This document shows, one piece after another, positions 35,976-47,980 of a DNA stretch of 64,000 nt. Position numbers and translations under genes: made by a program. Under the pieces are notes generated by a model. It did not search any database, was not told the origin of the DNA, and saw only the letters and a list, made by a program, of their open reading frames with translations. The DNA comes from Cryptomeria japonica (lineage: Eukaryota; Streptophyta; Pinopsida; Cupressales; Cupressaceae): positions 121,830,640-121,894,639 of the forward strand of contig NC_081410.1 in NCBI RefSeq assembly GCF_030272615.1. Reading direction: 5' to 3'. Position 1 is the stretch's first letter. Each line of letters begins with the position of its first letter.

Positions 35976-37250
35976 ATGGCTCATACCAGATCCAGGTCTA
36001 GATAACAAGAAATTGAAGAGGAAGAGGAGGAAAATCTCAATGAATTCCAAGAAGCCCTTGGAGGAAATGCAAATGATGAAAATCCAAGTACTCCTACTCC
36101 TGTAGCAATAGAAAGGGCACAACACAACCCTCTCTTTAATAGAATTTTTGACAAAATACTCAGGAGCAATGCGGATGCTCACTTTTTAAGACTTGCTCAA
36201 GAGGGGGCTAAACTACCCTCTGACTTTGACATTGCACAACTAAGACAAGCATCAGAACGCCAAAGTCATAATGAGGATGAAAGAGGTTGAGATCACATCA
36301 GATATAACCTTCATCAAGGTAATCCCCCACCTCCTCCTCCTCCAAATGAAATAGACATGTTGCGGCAACAAGTTGAAAATCTCGCCCAACAACTTCATAG
36401 TGGTGTAAAAACAAATCAATTTTCACTTAATGACATTTGTCCCTATCCCTTTGATAGGAATCTTCATATGCCACCTTTTCCACGAGGGTTTGAAACACCC
36501 AAGTTTGAAAAGTATAGAGGAAAAGGTGATCCTCGTGATCATGTTAGAGAATTCCATTCAGCTCGCCTTGAAATGGAATACGAGGATACTTACCTAATGC
36601 GACTTTTTCCCCAAATCTTTGTAGGAACAACCACATCATGGTTTTCCTACTTACCAGGTGGCATTAGGACATTTGAAGAACTCATCCAAAAATTCCTAGC
36701 ACATTACTCACACAATATTGAACGTGATATCACAATGGCTGATCTATGTAACACTAAACAAAAACCAGGTGAGATATTTTCAGTCTTTCTGCAAGGATGG
36801 CGTGAAATGTCTAGCAAACGTTCTCTTCAGTTACCTAGACAAGAACTGGTGGAAATATTTATTTCCAACTTAAATGATGAAATGGAATTTCACCTAGACA
36901 TAAAAGACACAGACTCTTTCAATGACATGATCACAAAATGCTTAAAATGTGAGTGGGCTCTCATCAAAAAGGGGCTTATCAAGATATATAATGAGCCAAA
37001 GGATGGCCCTTGCCCGTGCTTCAATAGTGACAAGCCTAGCTTCTGGAAAAAAAACAAAAACATCATCAATGACGGGGTTGTGGATGCAAGAACTATCAAA
37101 GTGCACAACCTGTGGTTTGATTTGCAGGACATAACCCCCCACCCAAGAATAACATGGTTTCTCCTCTTAATCAAGGCCGCAACACATCTCAAGAGGAACC
37201 TAGATAATGTCACCAAAATTTTAATCCAAAACAAACATACACTCCCTTAG
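35976..37250 (+). pseudogene. Tat element gag
   Basis: Gag from ATG 35976 (MAHTRSRSR then TAA at 36003). The frame continues through an acidic Glu-rich stretch, a TGA at 36288 and a Pro-rich PPPPPPP segment to the classic gag core: MPPFPRGFETPKFEKYRGKG, DPRDHVREFHSARLEMEYED, TTTSWFSYLPGGIRTFEELI, FLAHYSHNIERDITMADLCN and KPGEIFSVFLQGWREM. These are the usual plant Ty3 gag motifs, so function as particle protein is secure by family. A frameshift near 37230-37260 moves the C-terminal, knuckle-bearing part into another frame. Confidence 0.9.
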
Positions 37251-37267
37251 GGGAACCCATCGAAATA

Positions 37268-37744
37268 GTGTTACGTCAGTTGGTTTCTCAAAATCTGGTT
37301 ACCTTACCCAAAACATCAAATTATGAACCTCAAGTCAAACCTTCATGGTGGAGGGACACTGAACATTGCAATTTCCATCAAGGGAAAGGGCATAAGACAA
37401 GCAATTGTCATAGATTGAAAGATCTTATTCAGGATCTTATTGACCCAGGTGAAATCAAAATCGAAGGACATGACCCAAAGACAACAAACAATGATCATCT
37501 CATGTTTAAAAATCCACTTCCATCACAAGATCAAAGGGGTCCTTCCACTTCAAGGAGAAACATAGATACTACTGATTATACACAAGCCACATATAATTAC
37601 ACTGTGAATCACCTATATGATGCTAGTGAACAGATTGAAACTATAACCATAAAAAATCCCAGCTCCACTTGCAATGTTGTTACACGTCATAGCAAGATTA
37701 CCATAAAAGCAGCTCCACAAGGCACCCCATCTATCCCAAAGTAG
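37268..37744 (+). pseudogene. Tat gag C-terminus with zinc-knuckle-like motif
   Basis: Contains KPSWWRDTEHCNFHQGKGHK and the motif C-x2-H-x4-H-x4-C (CNFHQGKGHKTSNC, about 37367-37408). This is the gypsy/Tat variant of the nucleocapsid knuckle, in which His replaces the second Cys. The following linker is Asn/Thr-rich and ends at a TAG (37742); the same frame continues into protease. Confidence 0.85.
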
Positions 37745-38668
37745 TATAACCTTGTGGAACAGCTAGACAAAATGCCTGCACTGATATCTATCTTAGAGTT
37801 ATTGTGCCTATCTCCATCCCATAAAACAATCTTGGATCAAGCTCTCCAAGAAGCGTCAGTCCCTGCAAACCTAAATACAGATCATTTCCAAGCCATGGTT
37901 GGAAATCTAAGGTCATCACCTTGTCTCACTTTCTCTAAAAGTGACAACTCATCCTTCCAGCAACCTCACAACGCCTCACTACACATTGAAGGGTGTATCA
38001 ACCAACATAGGATCAAGCGAGTCTTGATCGACAATGGAGCAGGCTTGAATATTTGTACACTATAATTAGTCACAACATTGGGATATGCAATTGAATAAAT
38101 GGATCCCCACAAGAAGATAACAATCAAAGCCTATGATGATGCTGAGTGTTCATCCAAAGGAGCTATTGTGCTACCAATCCGAGTGGGCCCTATGGTGAAA
38201 CACATCATCTGTCAAGTTCTGGACCTTCCTCTGCCATATAATTTATTATTAGGAAGACCTTGGATACACGCCATGCAAGTCGTTCCATCCACCTACCATC
38301 AATGTATCAAGTTCCCGCATAATGGTGTAGAAATCACAATCCTAGGCGATGCAAACCCTTTTGCATATTTTCATAATATTAGTCATCAACTAGAGATTAC
38401 CATTCCCAACAATAAAGAAGCCATCTCATCCACATCATACGTAAGTCCAGCCTCTCTTTCCAGTTCAAACACTACTATACCCAAGCAAGAGAAGCTCAAG
38501 ATGAAGATAGCAAAGGAAGGTCCTGGGGAGTACAATTTGAGCCAACTATTTTGTGTTGGACAAATGCCTAATTATCCTAGGACACATGGCAAACCTCAAC
38601 GGTTACTTCAAATGCCACTGGTTAAACTAGCATGTACTTTGATGCCATTCATCCTTGGAAAGAGTTAA
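37745..38668 (+). pseudogene. Tat element aspartic protease
   Basis: Retropepsin region in the same frame as the preceding segment. A linker (DHFQAMVGNL) leads to RIKRVLIDNGAGLNICTL, where the active-site D-x-G-A box reads DNGA (about 38017-38050), then stops near 38064 and 38095. The second half has YDDAECSSKGAIVLPIRVGP, LPYNLLLGRPWIHAM and YHQCIKFPHNG. It would cleave the Gag-Pol precursor. The two stops and the terminal TAA at 38666 inactivate it. Confidence 0.88.
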
Positions 38669-40085
38669 GAAGAAGAGACCAGAGATGAGGACTTAGAAAA
38701 ATGGATCTATAAAGACCCAATCACCGCGGACATCCCACAAGCTAAGCTTCCCACAGATCAATATGGCAAAGGCCTTCTCATTATTCAAAGAATGGGTTAT
38801 GATGGTTAGAGTGCTTTGGGACCTTGCAAGCAAGGAAGACATGAACTACTACAACCAGAATTAAAGCCCAAAGATAACACTGGCCTAGGCTTTCAAAAGG
38901 AGATCCTTCCTAAGCTCAGATTCAAAGGAAAACCCAGCAAACCACTATATCAGCCTATTACAAAGAGGTCACCTTTGATTATAAAAGCAACATGAAACAC
39001 CATAGCAACTGCCCCATCGAGGCTAAAAATCCTAGCACAACCATCTACAATACCCATCAACCCACCAATCAAACCAGTAACCCCATCAGTAGCAGCAATA
39101 TCATCAATAGCACCATTAGCAACATCAACTGTATTAGAACCCACAATAGTATCAACACCACCGACAATTCCAGTAGAAGCAGCAGAGTCAACACTACCGA
39201 TACTCCCTGTATCAAATTCACTAATCCCCATAATCCTTCCTGTAGCACCAATCATTTCACCTCCAAAGGTACAACAACCAATCACACCTGCAGTGTTTAA
39301 CTCAAAGGATAACCCCGTATGGTATAATAATCAGCTACTGGAAAGTGACTCAGAGATTGACTCACATGAGTGGGAATTTGATTCCATACAGCTTAATACT
39401 TCAGATGAGGAAGACACATCACCACCTCCACCCCGCAAAGACATCCCTATTTACGAAGAAGCACAAATAAAGACCTCTTGGGTTCCTAAACTGGAAACTT
39501 CTTCCACAGACCCTACATCACATCCTACGCGTAATTCTAATAGGGAGAGTACCATCAATGACCTTCACCACAATGTCTTAACCCTCACTGACATATCTAA
39601 CGAACTTAACCTAATCGATGAGGTAATGCCCATTATCCATCCTGAACTCATCGAATGGAACCAACCTAATCCCACATGTCTTGACTATTTCCAAAACGAT
39701 GAGGTGATCATTGACTTTTTGGAACTATGGGATAACATACCAAGCGAGGATCACAAAGTTGGATTCGCCATTGATCTTAATAGCGCAACATACTTCGGGG
39801 TGGATGCCAAACCTTTCAGCTACAAAAATATAACAATAAAACATGGATCTTCCAGTGAAAACCACACTGTGGCACTATTTGATCCTACAAAAGTAAAAAG
39901 AAAGAGTGTATCCAATGGTGAAAACCTCTCTGAGGTGCCTAAGGATGAAAGGTTTGACATTCTCCCCTCTAGTACACAGCAGGAACGATCGACAATTCTC
40001 ATTAAGGAAACCAAATAATACAATGTGGGGACTCTTGAAAATCCTCACCACATACATCTGGCCTCTCTTTTAACTCCAGAGGAAT
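38669..40085 (+). pseudogene. Tat pol: G-patch segment and linker before RT
   Basis: Same frame as protease. After an acidic stretch comes a G-patch-like motif, QYGKGLLIIQRMGYDG then a TAG and ALG...DNTGLGF (about 38759-38895). G-patch after the protease is known in several retroelement lineages and probably binds RNA. A Pro/Ile/Thr-rich low-complexity linker (39000-39290) and an acidic region (SDSEIDSHEWEFDSIQLNTSDEED) follow, then FLELWDNIPSEDHK and LFDPTKVKR leading to RT. Stops lie at 38808, about 38994, and 40016. Confidence 0.8.
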
Positions 40086-41000
40086 AGCCTAAGTTTGTAG
40101 AGTTCTTCCAAAAGAGTCATATCAACTTCGCATGGTCATATGCAGACATGCCTAGTCTTGATCCTGATTTAGTCATGCATCACCTCACCGTCGTAGAAGG
40201 AGCCAAACCTGGCATGCAGAAGCTTCTCAAGATGCATCCTCAGATTGCAGTACTAGTCAAATCAGAACTTAAGAAACTCCTAGATGTTGGTTTTATTAGA
40301 CCAAATGATTATGCAGATTGGATATCCAATATTGTGCCTATCGGCAAACCAAATGGGGGCATCTGTATTTGTACTAACTTCAGAGATTTGAACAAAGCAT
40401 GTCCTAAAGATGACTTCCCCTACCACACATTGACATAATAGTGGACCTAACAGCAGGACATGCCATGCTTTCCATCATGGATGGATTTTTAGGGTACAAT
40501 CATATAAAGATCACACCAGAGGATCAACATAAGATGGCCTTCGTATGTCCATGGGGAACATACTACTGGAATGTAATGCCTTCTGCTCTAAAGAATGCAG
40601 GAGTGATCTATCAACGAGCAATGACCACCATCTTCCATAACATGATGCATACTATAATGGAAGATTATGTTGATGACTTACTGGCAAAATCACTCACAAC
40701 AGAAGGTCATCTAGAAATATTAGAGAAAATATTTAACAGACTGGAAAAATATCATGTTTGACTCAACCCAAAGAAATGTGTCTTTGGAGTAACCTCAGGG
40801 AAGCTTCTAGCATACATTGTCTCAAGCAAAGGCATTGAGGTTGATCCTACAAAGGTCAAAGCAATCATGGACATGCCACCTCCCAAAAATATCAGCCAGC
40901 TAAGGACATTGCAAGGACGGCTTCAATCCATCTGAAGATTCATTGCACAACTGGCAGATAAGTGTCAACCCTTTACACACCTGTTACACAAAAACATCCA
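40086..41000 (+). pseudogene. Tat element reverse transcriptase
   Basis: Gypsy-type RT: FAWSYADMPSLDPDLVMHHL, VKSELKKLLDVGFIRPNDYADWISNIVP, KPNGGICICTNFRDLNKACPKDDFP, stops at 40435-40440 together with a frame change, then MLSIMDGFLGYNHIKITPEDQHKMAF, and DYVDDLLAKS (both catalytic aspartates kept, about 40666-40695). The connection region (LLAYIVSSKGIEVDPTKVKAIMDMPPP) follows after a TGA near 40759; another TGA is near 40933. cDNA synthesis is the family role; this copy is inactive. Confidence 0.92.
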
Positions 41001-41475
41001 CTTTCAATGGGATACCAGATGCCAACAAGAATTACAGATTCTTAAAGACTATCTCATGAATACACCATTGCTAATTCCACCAAATCCAAGTAGGCCTTTA
41101 TTACTTTATATATCAGCAATAAGCATAGCATTGGGTGTACTATTGGCACAACACAATGCAACTAGGAAAGAGTGTGTTGTTTACTACATCTCTCGCACAC
41201 TGGTAGGCTATGAACTCAATTACACATCTATTGAGCGAGCTTGCCTAGCAGTAATCTTGGCAGCCATTGAACTAAGGCACTATCTATTAACACATAAAGT
41301 ACATCTCATTGCAAATATTGATCCACTAAAGTACTTACTCAGCAAAGCAGCATTGACAAGTCGCTTGGCCAAATGGGTGATGATTCTAAGTAAATTTGAC
41401 ATCGAGTATGTGGACCGTAAGGCTATTAAGGGTCAAGTTATTGTAGATCAGTTGGTTGATGCTCCCCTCATAGGT
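41001..41475 (+). pseudogene. Tat element first RNase H domain
   Basis: Retroviral-type RNase H of Ty3 elements in the order expected after RT: LYISAISIALGVLLAQHNATRKECVVYYISRTL, YTSIERACLAVILAAIELRHYLL and VDRKAIKGQVIVDQLVDAPL. The catalytic first Asp expected in LY.SASD.A is Ile or Ala-like (SAISIAL), as is common in Tat elements where this domain is degenerate and a second RNase H follows. Confidence 0.85.
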
Positions 41476-41965
41476 GATCATCCTCTCATTTCCAATTTTT
41501 TAGATGAAGAGATATTCATGATCACAACAGCACAACCATGGAAACTGTACTTTGATGGTTCATACACTAGGCATGGCTCGGGGGTAGGCATTTTGTTTAT
41601 CACACCTCAAGGTGATAGCATCCTGAAGTCTTACAGGCTCACATTTCCATGTATAAACAACATAGCTGAATATGAGGCCTTGATCACAGGACTCAGGCTA
41701 GCCATACAATGGAAGTTACAAGAACTACAAGTATATGGCGACTCCCAACTAGTCATTCGACAAGCAACAAATGAATATCAGACCAAGGATGATAAACTCA
41801 TGTCGTACAAATAAATGGTGGACAAATTAAAAACATCATTCACTACTATCACCTTTGAGTAGATACCCAGAGATCAGAATCGAGCTGCTGACGCTATGGC
41901 TACCATTGCATCTCTCCTAGATCTTCCACATAATTCAACACGCTATGAGTTCTTGGTCGAATAGC
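41476..41965 (+). pseudogene. Tat element second (archaeal-type) RNase H
   Basis: WKLYFDGSYTRHGSGVGILF (first Asp), NIAEYEALITGLRLAIQWKLQEL (Glu) and VYGDSQLVIRQATNEYQTKD (Asp) are the signature of the plant/archaeal-type RNase H found only in Tat-lineage Ty3 elements. It is open in frame 41056-41814, followed by a TAA and by DRNAADAMATIASLLDL-like sequence (the last Asp near 41880). Stops at about 41812, 41860 and 41962 damage its end. Confidence 0.9.
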
Positions 41966-42000
41966 TTTGGATTCCTGCTTATGATATCCCCGAATCTAAG

Positions 42001-43262
42001 ATGATATGTCACCTTATCAGTTATGAATCCCCATGGTACGGTGAGTTATATACCTACCTCTGCGATCACACACTTCCTCCTAACCAATTGAATAACCAAC
42101 GTAAAACCTTCATTTGCCAAACCGCTCGATATACCATTATTGTTGAAACCCTATACCGACGTAGTCTTGATGGTACTCTCCTTCAATATCTGGAACAGGA
42201 TGAGATAACAAAATCCTTGGAAGAGGTACATGAAGAAATTTGTGGAACTCATGCAAGCGGTTCGTCACTAGCCAAGAAACTCCTACGCACTGGATACTAT
42301 TAGCCATCTGTGGAAAAAGACTCCTACTATTTTGTCAGAAAATGCAAGAAATGTCAAATTCATGGAGATCTGATACATGCACCCACACAAGAATTGCAAC
42401 CAATCACAACACCATGGCCTTTTTGTCAATGGAGACTTGACCTTGTGGCCACAAATTCATTATTACCGCCACCAAATACTTCACAAAGTGGATCGAAGTT
42501 GTTCCACTTACCCAAGTCATCAGCAAGCAGATTGCCTCATTCATCCTTAATTACATCATCTACCAGTATGGTGTACCCATGTCCATCATCATAGATAACG
42601 AGCTTCCTTTCAAAAATCAAGATGTTTGTGAGCTCTGTGAGAAGTTTCACATCCAACACCACTTTTCCACTCCCTATTACCCACAAGGCAATGGTCAGGC
42701 CAAAGCATCAAACAAGAACATATTAAGAATCCTCAAGAAGATAGTCAATGATGTCAGTCATTATTGGCATGTTCAATTGAATCCAGCCCTATGGGCATAT
42801 CGAACTAGCATTTGAACCCCTACAGGTGCATCTCCCTACTCACTAGTCTATGGCACAAAGGCTATCTTACCTATTGAGGTCAAGATATCATCTCTATGGG
42901 TTTCCTTGCACAATCTCATCAATGATGAAGCATACAGAGTGTCTTGTCTCCAAGACTTAGAGCTACTTGATGAGAAATGACAAGCTGCATACAACCAACT
43001 CAAAGCTTATCAGTAGCGCATGAGCAGGAGCTATAATCACCGAGTTAGACCTTGTACATTTAAGGTAGGTGATCTTGTTCTTTGAGAGAATCCTCGTAAC
43101 CAACCCAACTGAGAACATCAGGGAAAGTTTGAATCAAACTGGCTGGGTCCATATGTTATCACTGTTGTATTAGGGTTTGGGGCATATCAGCTAGCTACTT
43201 TAGAAGGAGAACCGCTCCCAGACCTGATCAACAACATGCACCTCAAACAGTTTTATACATAA
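42001..43262 (+). pseudogene. Tat element integrase
   Basis: Integrase with zinc-binding domain (EEVHEEICGTHASGSSLAKK, then KCKKCQIHGDL, an H-x-H/C-x2-C arrangement) after a TAG at 42301. The core has WRLDLV (first Asp), a frameshift near 42430, KYFTKWIEVVPL and IIIDNELPFKN (second Asp). GQAKASNKNIL has Lys at the codon 42702-42704 where the catalytic Glu (GQAEASNK) is expected: a single G-to-A change. The C-terminal part has TPTGASPYSLVYGTKAILPIEV, then a GPYVITVVLGFGAYQLATLEGE stretch ending near LKQFYT. Several stops and the lost Glu make it inactive. Confidence 0.9.
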
Positions 43263-45960
43263 GCTGCACAGAGCATCAGGCTCCCATGCATACCGTAAAA
43301 ACACCAAAAACATTCAAATAAATGTCTTGAAGAAAATACAAAAACATCAAAAATAGTAAAGAAAAATCATGCATCGAAACAGTGAACAACCACTCCGGTG
43401 GCACCTTGGGTAAGTGCGATGGTGAAAACTTGGTAAACAGGTGCCATTCATAAAGGCTATGGCTCCATTGTCTTTCAAACTTGTTGTGATCACATTCATT
43501 TCATCCACTCATCCATCCATCCAAAGTCATGGCTAGTTATTGATCCATAATCCAAGATAGTACTTTATGAGTCTTGCATCCCGCTTTTTCATAGTCATGT
43601 CTAAAACTGGGGGCAATGCCCTTAATCTAGTTGATGGAAGTAGATTCTACATTACTTGTGATTCATTGAGTTCTTCATTCAAAACTATCTCACAAAATCC
43701 AAAAACATTCAAAACAATCACAAAGACTCCAAAAACATTCAAAACCATCTCACAAAATCCAAAAACATTAGAAAGAATCAAACAAACAAAAAACATGGCA
43801 ACGCTTTGTATATACGAATTCAAGCCGATACCAAGAAAACATTGTGAAAAAATCAAACAAATGACCACTTATCTGATCAACCAAACAATCAACATCAACA
43901 CACGCAAACTGTATTAGCAAAGATTCATCCTTCCTTACCAAAACAAAGACATAATAACATTTTCTCTAACAAGAAAATTATGTTTAAGCTATCAAGTCCT
44001 TGGTTAGATTTGTGGGTCATTTCTTCATTTATATCAGGTTCCTACGCTACTCCGAGATATCCACAAGTGATTAGAGTAGTCGGGATGGTTCCTCCAGCAT
44101 TGTTTGTATGTCTTCTATGAATTATTCCAATGAAGTACTGGGGCATGTCCTAATGGTGTCTACGTGGGAAGTTCACTAAGCTACGTGATCTTATGTGAAA
44201 TACAGTCATAGATCACTACGGCTTGCTGACTACAGCGTATACCTTGACCATATGAGCATGAACCATTATCAAGGGTCCATATTCTTTATTCTTTATATAT
44301 GTTGTTTGCCTCCAAATACAATGCTCCATCTTTGGTTCCTACTGCCTCATCCAAACTTGATAATGGTTTATCTCTGATTACGGTATGAACTTGTCTCGGG
44401 ATATGATCAGCAAAAGATCAAGGAGGACGTTCCAAGTCATGCATGAAAGGAGATAATCCTTGTCTGTTCCACAAGCAATACTCAGGTAAACTTGATCCAT
44501 TATATCAAGTTGCTTGTATTAACTTGCTATATTAAAATCCATTCAAGGAATACTCAGGTCATCTTGAATCATTATGTCAAGTTTCTTGTATTTTCTTAGA
44601 ACATTTTAAAAGCTCAATGATGAAATAAAGCACCATGGATCATCATTCCATCTCATTTGTTTATATTGCATTTCGTTCCATATCACCCATCCATTTACTC
44701 ATTCATTATTCATATGTATGGTTTTGTATGCAAGTGTGAACAAAGTTAATGTGAGCAGTTATGTGAAAATTGAGTTGGTCTTGGATACAATCGCGACAGA
44801 GTACTCTAATACATTATCAGTGCATCATGCAAAGTCTAAACAACCTTGCATTCATCTATCATGATCATATCATCATTATTACATTTAGTTTCATTTGAAT
44901 CAAGTGCATTTCATATCATTTAGTTGCATAAAATTACATATAGTTCATTATCATTTATTGACATTAGTTTTATTATATCATTTCATCATTGCATAATCAT
45001 GACATTCATATTCATTCATATGATAAAATTGTCCTTGATTGTATTAGCCATTACTATGCATTCATTTAATGTCAGTTACCAATCATCATTTATCATCATT
45101 TATCGTTGCATACACCTATTTATCTATCCATTAGTTAAGTGAATTCATTTATCCATTTAGTATATTTTTATACTCATTCAATTCATTTCATTTTAGGATT
45201 CATTACAAACTTGCATTCATTCTACTTTTTAATTGCATTAAGGTGCAGTTATTCATGAGTTGCATTATCATTTCACTTCATCATATTTTTCGACATTTAG
45301 AATCATCAAACAAAATCATTTGCCTCAACATTGGTTCATACATTATCCATATACATTCATTTAGAAATCATTATTTAAACATTTGTGCTTTACATTTGTT
45401 TATCCATATTACATTCATCTAACAAACCATCTAGATGCATTTACATACATACATCATTCAAAAAACACATTACATTAGCATCATTGCATTGTCTCATCAA
45501 AATACAAACCAAAGTACCATCATAATCATCATTGCATTATGCACACATAACCATCATGGCATTACATACATAAGACATTACATCACCAAACACATCATGA
45601 ACACATATATCAACCTGCATCCACATATTAGCATCACATCATAAAATATGCATATAGACATTATGTAAAAATGAATCATCATAAGACATGCATATAGGAA
45701 TCATCTCATAAACACATACATATAGTAAGTACAACTATCCATCTGAGCATAAAGTCATAAAATCATCATCCTGCATAAACATCCATACATATCATCAAAA
45801 TGCATATCACCAGAAAATATGGGATCTCCTCATATATCATATCATATCGCCACAAATATACATGTATCAGAGTACAATGAAGTCCAAAAAATCGGCTACC
45901 AAGAGCCATCCAAGGTACAACCCAAATGATAAAATAAATGCATACAAAATGCTCTCTCAG
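43263..45960 (+). other. Non-coding Tat tail, low-complexity
   Basis: No supported gene. It holds a 30-bp tandem repeat (43672-43770, core CACAAAATCCAAAAACATTC), MITE-like features were not found, and from 44850 to 45800 the sequence is a long CATTCAT/ATCATT/CATCAT-rich, near-simple stretch. ORFs called here on the plus strand arise from these repeats. Confidence 0.6.
43672..43770 (+). repeat. 30-bp tandem repeat
   Basis: About 3.3 units with alternating CTATCTCACAAAATCC and CAATCACAAAGACTCC variants followed by AAAAACATTC. Confidence 0.8.
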
Positions 45961-45964
45961 ATGC

Positions 45965-47980
45965 CAATCTAACTAGATGTTGCACCACCATCTCCATCTG
46001 CTCCCCCACTAACCCCTGCACCACCTGATCTATCTCTCCGAGGAGGACCCATCACACCACCACTACTCTGCATCCTCTAAGACCACTCTGATCTCTCCCG
46101 ACGCATTTGTGAATAACTCAGTGCCCGTCGACTAGATGGCACCTCCTGCTCATATAAGCCCCGCCAATAATCAACCTCTCCACCTGCTCTTCATAACTCC
46201 CTAGCCAATGCCTCCATAGATGGCCATTGTCCCTATACTCCCTCCAAAACCATCACTCTCTCCTGCAACTGGATCACCCTGTCCATGGTCTGATCTCTCT
46301 CTCGCAGTACTACAGTCAACTGTGACTCTCGTGCAAATAACTGCACATCTCTAGCTGCTACCTCTGCCTCCAAATCCTCTACGCAATTCTGCAAATATCC
46401 TATCATATGATCCCATAGATCTCCACCTGTAGCTCCCTCCCCAATATCCATAGGTGCCTCCCCAGTGGCTCCCTCTCCAGTGGATCCCTTCTCTGTATCC
46501 ATAGGTGTCTATCCCTCACCTGCATCCCTGCCACCTAATCTCATGCCTCCCTGCATCAATGATCCCTGAGATAGCTGCAATGGCTGCCCACCTCTCCCTC
46601 TCCATTGTAATCGTCTACCACCCCCACCTCCACCTCTCCGAGTCCACCACCTCCTCCAAACCTACCACCCCCTCCTCCTCCTCCTCCTCCTCCTCCATCA
46701 CCACCTCCTCCATCCCCACCATCCCCACCACCACCATCCCCTCTCCCCCATCCACCTACTACTTCGCGACCTCCTCTCCTCCTCTGTCTCCATCCCCTAT
46801 CCTCCTCAAAGTCTGGAATCGGCTCTATCGGATCTGATATTCGAGGAATCGGATGTGTCGCAATATACTGCATATACTCCTTTAACACCCCAACATCCAC
46901 TACCCCCGGCCTCATCTGCCATGGCCTCGCCTGTAAGGTGCGGAACTCTACCAATGCCTAATCATAAGGTAGAACTGGCCCCCATAGGTACCTCTCTTAG
47001 ACTACTCGTGCATACTCTCCCGAACCACTCGGCAATCCCTGCCTCCGCCCAAATTGTCTCAACACCCTACCCGACAACTGTCTCTCCACATTGTAAGTTG
47101 TCCTACCAATGAGGTATCGTGTCATGAACACATATGGCAATGCCTCCACATCATCCTCCCATGGCTCACACTCAATATAAGGCCTCTAGATCACTATATC
47201 CAAGTCATCTAGTGCCCACCGCCACCACTCTAACTTCCCTAGGTGAGGCTGACTCATCATCTCTTCATACATGTATACATAGGGTTGATCCACTGCTCGG
47301 AATCTCAAAATGACTGGTCAGGTAATTGGTAAATTCTCCCATGCTCAACTATGTAGTAGCGTGATACCCACTCCCAATGAGCCCATCTCTTGATATGCTA
47401 CCTCATGTAGCTCCCGATATAAGTGTGATAGCATGCACGTTCCCCATGCAAACCGAGTCCCCTCTGTCATCATCTGCTCAATCACCTGCCCCCAACCAAC
47501 GGTAAGTCCATACGATCGTTGATCTAGACATAGCAGTCCCCCAACAATCCCTGATAGCACTGCTGGTAATGGCTCATACAAGGCTGCTATGTTCTCATAG
47601 GCTATCGACCCATCATCAATATACACATCCTCCAAAAATTGTTGTATAGCTGCTATCCCCCAAGATCGGTCATACGTCACCAACTCTCCTCGAATGGGAA
47701 TGTGCAAGATGCACGATACATCCTCTAGTGTAACTATCATCTCCCCCTATGCTAAGTGAAACATACATGTCTCACTATGCCACCACTCAGCCAATGTTGT
47801 AATCAAACTGTGATTCCTCCAAATCACGGGCATATACATCTCATCGCACAGGCCTGTCGCTGCAATGCAATCCACCTCGGCCTCTATCAACAAATCGTGC
47901 ATCACCTGTGTGGCGGGATGCCTCTCGCGCAACTATAAGACGTGAAGATCCTCCTATAGAAGTGCATCAACGATCATCAT
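45965..47980 (-). pseudogene. Antisense ORF in the Tat element: plant mobile domain protein
   Basis: On the strand opposite to gag-pol. From about 47980 one minus frame runs to about 46560 with only in-frame stops (e.g. 47747, 47345). It shows plant mobile domain (PMD) hallmarks: WRNHSLITTLAEWWHSETCMFHL, EMIVTLEDVSCILHIPIRGE, VGWGQVIEQMMTEGTRFAWG, LSHLYRELHEVA, and WEDDVEALPYVFMTRYLIG with VERQLSGRVLRQFGRRQGLP. A Gly-rich run encoded by a CTC/CCT microsatellite (46670-46740) follows, then after a frameshift a short coiled coil (YLQNCVEDLEAEVAARDVQL; VIQLQERVMVLE). PMD genes occur in the host and in several plant transposons; antisense extra ORFs after pol have been described in Tat-lineage elements. 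The role is unknown. Confidence 0.8.
46670..46740. repeat. CTC/CCT trinucleotide repeat
   Basis: An imperfect CCTCCTCCTCC tract with CCACCAT interruptions. On the minus strand it encodes the Gly-rich part of the antisense ORF. Confidence 0.85.

Noticed and set aside
38950..39285. Gly/Ile/Val-rich minus-strand ORFs
   Set aside because: They lie opposite the Pro/Ile/Thr-rich linker of the Tat pol frame, which is the real frame, and result from its low complexity.
43567..43917. 116-codon ORF with repeated KTFKTISQNP
   Set aside because: It is generated by the 30-bp tandem repeat and has no homologous extension.
44850..45800. Possible satellite or CRISPR-like regular array
   Set aside because: The stretch is CATTCAT/ATCATT-rich simple sequence without a constant repeat and unique spacers of fixed length.
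46505..46837. Ser/Thr/Pro-rich plus-strand ORF
   Set aside because: It is the shadow of the CTC/CCT repeat and of the antisense PMD frame, with no other coding evidence.
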